The notes below the pieces were generated by a model. That model was given only the letters and a program-made list of their open reading frames with translations. It made no database searches and was not told the DNA's origin. DNA of 64,000 nt, taken from contig NZ_MCNV01000018.1 of the NCBI RefSeq assembly GCF_001718195.1, positions 1-64,000 on the forward strand. Direction: 5' to 3'. This document shows positions 59,584 through 64,000 of the stretch, piece after piece. This stretch comes from Paraburkholderia nodosa. Lineage in GTDB: Bacteria; Pseudomonadota; Gammaproteobacteria; Burkholderiales; Burkholderiaceae. The first letter of the stretch is position 1. The number at the start of each line of letters is the position of its first letter. Position numbers and translations under genes: made by a program.

Positions 59584-60405
59584 TCAGCGCTCGCCGCGCG
59601 CGACGATCACTCGCCACTGCTGCAGTTCGAACGCACGAGCGATACGCGGGGGCGGCGGCGCATCGACGACGACGCCTGCGATGTGCGGCACGGGCGTGAT
59701 CCGCACGGGCGTGCCGTGCTCGAACTTGGTGTGGTCGGCGAGCACGTAGACCGCCTTGCCGGCGTTCATCATCAGATGCCGCTGCTCGGCGGCGAGCCGC
59801 GAGTAATCGGTGAATTCGCCCTCCGGTGAGATGCCGCTCACGCCGAGAAAAACAAGGTCGACGCGATAGTGGGCGAGCGCGGTCATCGTCTCGATGCCGA
59901 ATGCCGCTTCGTCGTTCGGCTCGATGTCGCCACCGAGCACGATCACTTTCACGCCGGGCGCGCGGCACAGGAGCAGGCCGATCGGCAGGCTGTTGGTGAT
60001 GACGGTGAGGTCGCTGTGGTTCGTGAGCGCAGCGGCGAGGCCCAGCGTGGTGGAGCCCGAATCGAGCAGCACGACCATGCCGTCGGCGACGAGCTGCGCC
60101 GCCGCGGCGCCGATGGCTGCCTTGCCCGCTGCGTTCGCCGCTTCGCGCGTGGCAAGCGACGGTTCGTCGACCGCGCGCTTCGCCGCGCCGCCGTGGACGA
60201 GACTCAGGCGGCCCTGTTCCGCGAGCGCCTTGAGGTCACGACGGATCGTTTCGCGCGAGACGCCGAGCGTCATGCTCATGTCGGCGACACTCACTGAGCC
60301 GCTCGCATCGAGGCTTTGCAGAATGTAGTCGGTGCGTCCGACGGCGAGACGGCGGTTCAGCGGCATGGGTGGAGCAAGGGGTGGGGCGGCGCGGTCATCT
60401 GGCAT
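59584..60405 (-). CDS. DeoR-family regulator of the phosphonate operon
   Basis: A 273-residue DeoR/GlpR-type regulator. The N-terminal winged helix is at about 25-75 (DYILQSLDASGSVSVADMSM, then LGVSRETIRRDLKALAEQG), and the sensor domain has LLDSGSTTLGLA and the GVSGISPEGEFTDYS stretch of the family. Such sensors bind phosphorylated metabolites. It sits between the phn operon and the divergent flavoenzyme gene and probably controls both. ATG 60405 is preferred for the AAAGG before it; ATG 60366 is possible. No name is assigned as AEP operons use various regulators. Confidence 0.85.
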   Translation of the reverse strand: MPDDRAAPPLAPPMPLNRRLAVGRTDYILQSLDASGSVSVADMSMTLGVSRETIRRDLKALAEQGRLSLVHGGAAKRAVDEPSLATREAANAAGKAAIGAAAAQLVADGMVVLLDSGSTTLGLAAALTNHSDLTVITNSLPIGLLLCRAPGVKVIVLGGDIEPNDEAAFGIETMTALAHYRVDLVFLGVSGISPEGEFTDYSRLAAEQRHLMMNAGKAVYVLADHTKFEHGTPVRITPVPHIAGVVVDAPPPPRIARAFELQQWRVIVARGER

Positions 60406-60466
60406 GGTGTTGCCTTTCAGGAAAGGAAAGCGCGGCGGTGCCCGTGAACTGGACGCACGAGGATAA

Positions 60467-60483
60467 GCCACAAAATACCACAA
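60467..60483 (-). promoter_or_regulatory. Operator-like direct repeat upstream of the DeoR gene
   Basis: The minus strand reads TTGTGGTATTTTGTGGC, two GTGG boxes 10 bases apart. It matches the phnW operator at 13 of 17 positions. Position 62 bases before the regulator's start suggests autoregulation. Confidence 0.55.
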
Positions 60484-60598
60484 ATTGCCGAGCGATTCGT
60501 TCCTCTCGAAGAGGGGGTGAATCGTCGTTGTATTTTGGCGGGTGCGCGATGCCACGCCGCCCAGACCAGGCAAATATCCCCCATCAAGCGCGCCCGTC

Positions 60599-60642
60599 TT
60601 GTGGCAAATTGAGTTGTTTTGTGTGGCATCTTGTTGCATTAT
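60599..60642 (+). promoter_or_regulatory. Promoter and operator for the 826-aa flavoenzyme
   Basis: TTGTGGCAAATT (60599-60610) repeats the phnW operator core exactly over 11 bases. It is followed by a possible promoter, TTGTTT (60614-60619) and CATTAT (60637-60642) with 17 bases between. A further GTGTGGCATC (60621-60630) lies inside the spacer. Confidence 0.55.
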
Positions 60643-60696
60643 TTGGCCTGGTAGCTGTCCTCGCAACGCATTTCACTCCGCATCGAGGCCCACCCT

Positions 60697-63177
60697 ATGC
60701 CTACCCCTGTCCCTGCGCATGCGCGCGTCGTGATCATCGGCGGCGGTATCGTCGGCTGCTCCGTGGCTTACCATCTCGCGAAACTCGGTTGGAGCGACAT
60801 CGTGCTGCTCGAACAGGGCGTGCTCTCGTGCGGTACGACGTGGCACGCGGCGGGTCTGGTCGGCCAGTTGCGCGCGCAGCACAGCATGACGAAGCTCATT
60901 CGCTATTCCACGGCCCTTTATGCCGAACTCGAGGCCGAAACGGGGCTGGCCACCGGCTGGAAGCAATGCGGGTCGCTCTCGGTGGCGCGCACGCCGGAGC
61001 GGATGACCCAACTGAAACGCACGGCCGCGTCGGCGCGCGCCTATGGCGTGACCTGCGACGTCATCGGGCCGCGGGAGGCGGGCGAGTTGTGGCCAGTGAT
61101 GCGCGCCGACGACCTGCTTGGCGCAGTCTGGCTCCCGGGTGACGGCAAGGCGAATCCGACTGACCTGACGCAATCGCTCGCGCGCGGCGCGCGCATGCGT
61201 GGCGCCCGCGTGGTCGAGAACACGCGAATCACCGCCGTGCACACGGCCGCCACGCGCGCGGGGCGAGTCGTCACCGGAGTCACGTGGCGCAACAAGGACG
61301 GCGACGAAGGCACGTTGCAGGCAGATCTCGTCGTGAACTGCGCGGGGCAGTGGGCGAAGGCGATCGGCCGGCTGGCCGGCGTCACGGTGCCCCTGCATTC
61401 GGCGGAGCACTATTACATCGTGACCGAGCGCATCGCGGGCGTGCGTCCCGATTTGCCCGTCATGCGCGACCCCGACGGCTTCATCTACTTCAAGGAGGAA
61501 GTGGGCGGCCTCGTAATGGGCGGCTTCGAGCCCAATGCGAAGCCGTGGGGTATGAACGGGATTCCGGAGAACTTCGAGTTTCAGCTGCTGCCCGACGACT
61601 GGGATCAGTTCGAAGTGCTGATGGAAAATGCATTGCAGCGCGTGCCGGCGCTTGAAACCGCGCAGGTTCGCCAGTTCTACAACGGGCCGGAATCGTTCAC
61701 GCCGGACAACAATTTCATTCTCGGTGAGGCGCCCGAGTTGCGCGGCTTCTTCGTGGGCGCGGGTTTCAACTCGATGGGCATCGCCTCGGCGGGCGGCGCC
61801 GGCATGGCGCTCGCCGAGTGGATCGTGGCCGGCGAGCCGACCATGGATCTCTGGCCCGTGGACATACGCCGCTTTGCGCGCTTCAACGGCAACGACACCT
61901 GGCTGCACGACCGCGTCAAGGAAACACTAGGCCTGCACTATGCGATGCCCTGGCCAAATCGGGAACTCGACACGGCGCGGCCATTCCGTCGCTCGCCGCT
62001 CCATGCGCTGCTCGCCGCCGATGGCGCCTGCTTTGGCAGCAAGATGGGCTGGGAGCGCGCGAACTTCTTCGCGCCAAAGCCCGTCGAGGCGCGCATCGAG
62101 TACGCGTTCGGCCAGCAGAACTGGTTGCCGTGGAGCGGCGCGGAGCACCGCGCCTGCCGCGAACGCGTCGCGCTGTTCGACATGACGTCGTTTGCCAAGC
62201 TGCTCGTCAAGGGGCGTGACGCGGAAGCTGTCCTGCAGGGCATCGTCGCCAATGACGTAGCCGTGCCGGTCGGCACCACGATCTATTCCGGTATCCTGAA
62301 CGATCGCGGCGCTTACGAGTCGGACGTCACGCTCACGCGCCTGGCGGAAGACCAGTATCTCGTCGTCACAGGCTCCGCGCAGGCGACGCGTGACTTCGAC
62401 TACATCGAGAAGGCGATTGGGCACGAGCGGCACTGCGTGCTCGTCGACGTCACCAGCCAGTACGCGGTGCTTGCCGTGATGGGGCCGCACTCGCGGGCAC
62501 TGCTGCAAAGTGTTTCGAAAGCAGACTGGAGCCCCGCGGCGTTCCCGTTTGGTCAAAGCCGCGAGGTCGATATCGGTTACGCGACCGTGCGCGCAACGCG
62601 CGTGTCCTACGTCGGCGAACTGGGCTGGGAGCTATACGTTCCCGTCGAATTCGCCGTAGGCGTCTACGAGACGCTTCATGCGGCGGGCGAAGCGTACGGC
62701 CTTGTGAATGCGGGCTACTACGCGATCGAGTCGTTGCGCCTCGAGAAGGGCTACCGCGCGTGGGGCCGCGAACTCTCGCCCGAGCACAATCCCTTCGAAG
62801 CCGGGCTCGCATTTGCATGCAAGCTCGACAAGGACATCGCCTTTCGCGGTCGCGACGCACTTCTGCGGCTGCGCGACCAGCCCTTGCAGCGTCGGCTCGC
62901 CGTCTTCAGCGCCGACGGCGCAAGCGATCGCATGCTATGGGGCGGCGAGGGCATTCTGCGCGACGGCAAGCCGGTCGGCTCGGTAACGTCGGCCGCCTTC
63001 GGCCACACGCTCGGTTGTCCGGTTGCCATGGGCTATCTCTCGCGCCTGGACGGGCCTGTCGATGCCGCGTGGCTCGCCCAGGGGCGCTATATGATCGACG
63101 TGGCGGGAGAGCCGATTCCGGCGACGCTGCATCTGCAAGCGCCATACGACCCGTGCTCGTTGCGCACGAAGAGTTGA
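60697..63177 (+). CDS. Dimethylglycine/sarcosine dehydrogenase-like flavoenzyme with GcvT domain
   Basis: An 826-residue two-part enzyme. Residues about 8-390 are a DAO-type FAD domain with VVIIGGGIVGCSVAYHLA and the motif GTTWHAAGLVGQ, whose His carries covalent FAD in dimethylglycine and sarcosine dehydrogenases. Residues about 440-815 are a GcvT/aminomethyltransferase domain (FDMTSFAKLLVKG; VSYVGELGWELYV; GYYAIESLRLEKGYRAWG) that binds tetrahydrofolate and captures the released methyl as methylene-THF. The family demethylates N-methyl amines. It could act on dimethylglycine from the GbcA-like route, but it is about 50 kb away from it. The shared operator suggests an N-methylated aminophosphonate. 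No ribosome site is obvious before ATG 60697. Confidence 0.85.
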   Translation: MPTPVPAHARVVIIGGGIVGCSVAYHLAKLGWSDIVLLEQGVLSCGTTWHAAGLVGQLRAQHSMTKLIRYSTALYAELEAETGLATGWKQCGSLSVARTPERMTQLKRTAASARAYGVTCDVIGPREAGELWPVMRADDLLGAVWLPGDGKANPTDLTQSLARGARMRGARVVENTRITAVHTAATRAGRVVTGVTWRNKDGDEGTLQADLVVNCAGQWAKAIGRLAGVTVPLHSAEHYYIVTERIAGVRPDLPVMRDPDGFIYFKEEVGGLVMGGFEPNAKPWGMNGIPENFEFQLLPDDWDQFEVLMENALQRVPALETAQVRQFYNGPESFTPDNNFILGEAPELRGFFVGAGFNSMGIASAGGAGMALAEWIVAGEPTMDLWPVDIRRFARFNGNDTWLHDRVKETLGLHYAMPWPNRELDTARPFRRSPLHALLAADGACFGSKMGWERANFFAPKPVEARIEYAFGQQNWLPWSGAEHRACRERVALFDMTSFAKLLVKGRDAEAVLQGIVANDVAVPVGTTIYSGILNDRGAYESDVTLTRLAEDQYLVVTGSAQATRDFDYIEKAIGHERHCVLVDVTSQYAVLAVMGPHSRALLQSVSKADWSPAAFPFGQSREVDIGYATVRATRVSYVGELGWELYVPVEFAVGVYETLHAAGEAYGLVNAGYYAIESLRLEKGYRAWGRELSPEHNPFEAGLAFACKLDKDIAFRGRDALLRLRDQPLQRRLAVFSADGASDRMLWGGEGILRDGKPVGSVTSAAFGHTLGCPVAMGYLSRLDGPVDAAWLAQGRYMIDVAGEPIPATLHLQAPYDPCSLRTKS

Positions 63178-63248
63178 CTGAGTCATTGCGGGCAACTGAA
63201 GGGCTGCACGCGAGCGGGTCAACGGCATCGTCCTCCCAGGGTGGCAAC

Positions 63249-64000
63249 ATGCATTACGCGCAATTGCGGGCATTTCATGCGGTGGCGGAGCAGGGCGGCT
63301 TTTCGAAGGCCGCCCGTGCGCTTGCGCTGACACAGCCGGCGATTTCCGATCACGTGCGGCGCCTCGAACAGGACTATGGCGTACGACTTTTCGAGCGCAC
63401 CGCGCGGGGTGTCGAACCGACGGACCTCGGCCGGCGCCTCTACGCGGTGACGCGCCAGATGGTGGCCTGCGAGCGCGACGCCCGCCGCCTGCTCGAAGCC
63501 GCGGGCGAGCTCGAGTCGGGCGAGCTTTCCCTCGTTGCCGATGCACCGGACCTGGCGATGAGGCTGATCGGCGCGTTCCGGATGCGCCATCCGGGGATCG
63601 TGGTGAAACTCTCGGTGGCCAACGCGACCGAGTGCATGCAGCGCGTGCTGGCCGGTGTTGTCGATGCCGCGATCTCTGCCGCGCGGGTCGTGCATGCCGG
63701 CCTGGAAACGCGGGTGCTGTGCGAGGCGCCGCTTGCCGCCGTCGTTCCTGCCAGCAGCGCGCTCGCCACACAGGCAGCGCTCAGCTACGAGGCGCTCGTG
63801 CGCGAACCGATGATCTTCCGCGAGACGCAATCCGTCACGCAGCAACTGCTCGAAGCGGAGCTGGTGCGCAAGGGCCTGCAAGTGCGTCCCGTGCTGTACG
63901 TGGAAGGTCGCGAAGCATTGCAAACCGCCATCGCGCAGGGCGTTGGCGTGGGTGTCATCGCGCGCACCGAGTTCGGTGGCTCGCCGGGCGTCCGCGCGAT
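63249..64000 (+). CDS. LysR-type regulator (partial, cut by window end)
   Basis: About 250 residues of a LysR regulator. The helix-turn-helix is LRAFHAVAEQGGFSKAARAL, then LTQPAISDHVRRLEQDYGVR (residues 6-46), followed by the effector-binding domain (GELESGELSLVADAPDLAMR) up to GVGVGVIARTEFGG at the window edge. It lies 71 bases after the flavoenzyme gene on the same strand. LysR genes beside AEP genes are common, so a role in phosphonate control is possible. The C-terminus is outside the window. Confidence 0.87.
   Translation, partial: MHYAQLRAFHAVAEQGGFSKAARALALTQPAISDHVRRLEQDYGVRLFERTARGVEPTDLGRRLYAVTRQMVACERDARRLLEAAGELESGELSLVADAPDLAMRLIGAFRMRHPGIVVKLSVANATECMQRVLAGVVDAAISAARVVHAGLETRVLCEAPLAAVVPASSALATQAALSYEALVREPMIFRETQSVTQQLLEAELVRKGLQVRPVLYVEGREALQTAIAQGVGVGVIARTEFGGSPGVRA

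Noticed and set aside
1..64000. CRISPR arrays, rRNA, tRNA and prophage genes
   Set aside because: Looked for on both strands; no regularly spaced repeats, rRNA or tRNA signatures, or phage structural genes were recognised.

Overview
The window looks like an accessory catabolic stretch from a beta-proteobacterium of the Burkholderia/Paraburkholderia/Caballeronia group. The base composition is high in G+C throughout. There is a Burkholderia-style trimeric porin, many ABC importers and LysR regulators, and nearly every gene serves uptake or breakdown of small nitrogenous or polyol compounds. No rRNA, tRNA, CRISPR array or replication origin was recognised. Assignments come from reading the sequence and from knowledge of the families; no database search was run.

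Layout. 1-741: the end of an IS66-family element, running off the left edge. 1154-17492: a quaternary-amine and amino-acid block. It holds a broken tartrate/D-malate dehydrogenase gene, an XRE-PAS-PAS regulator, a carnitine-monooxygenase-type set (reductase, semialdehyde dehydrogenase, Rieske oxygenase; minus strand), a divergent NCS1 permease and porin, a LysR stub, a second Rieske oxygenase of glycine-betaine-demethylase type, an amino-acid permease with an FAD amine oxidase, and an MFS transporter with an amidohydrolase. 17550-33568: a tetritol (erythritol-type) island. An eryD-A-B-C / dhaK-dhaL / DUF2291 / eryE-F-G / eryH-eryI operon faces a second kinase plus FAD-dehydrogenase pair. 33601-36982: two incomplete ABC importers, MetI/MetQ without MetN and a binding protein/permease pair without an ATPase. 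37046-41522: guanidinobutyrase facing 2-ketoarginine decarboxylase and an aldehyde dehydrogenase, i.e. the lower arginine-transaminase pathway. 41669-49688: a polyamine/opine-type ABC importer, a polar-amino-acid ABC importer and a LysR regulator. 49714-63177: a complete 2-aminoethylphosphonate (AEP) pathway (PhnW, PhnY, PhnA, PhnSTUV, a DeoR-family regulator), a Na/Pi transporter, and a divergent dimethylglycine/sarcosine-dehydrogenase-like flavoenzyme. A LysR gene is cut by the right edge.

How the genes work together. In the ery island the encoded enzymes can take erythritol to D-erythrose-4-phosphate (kinase, FAD dehydrogenase, racemase, two isomerases). The DhaKL kinase could add free erythrulose or dihydroxyacetone. 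In the arginine block AruI makes 4-guanidinobutyraldehyde, the aldehyde dehydrogenase oxidises it, and GbuA releases urea and GABA. In the phosphonate block AEP goes to phosphonoacetaldehyde, phosphonoacetate, then acetate plus phosphate.

The signals I think most deserve a second look are regulatory. A three-part CATG array (spacings 9 and 13) occurs three times and ties the arginine genes to the downstream ABC operon. A TTGTGGCAAAT box is shared by the phnW promoter and the promoter of the 826-aa flavoenzyme, which suggests that this enzyme feeds N-methylated AEP into the pathway. Strong inverted repeats lie upstream of eryD, within the start of the IS66 tnpA gene, and upstream of the dead tartrate/D-malate dehydrogenase gene.
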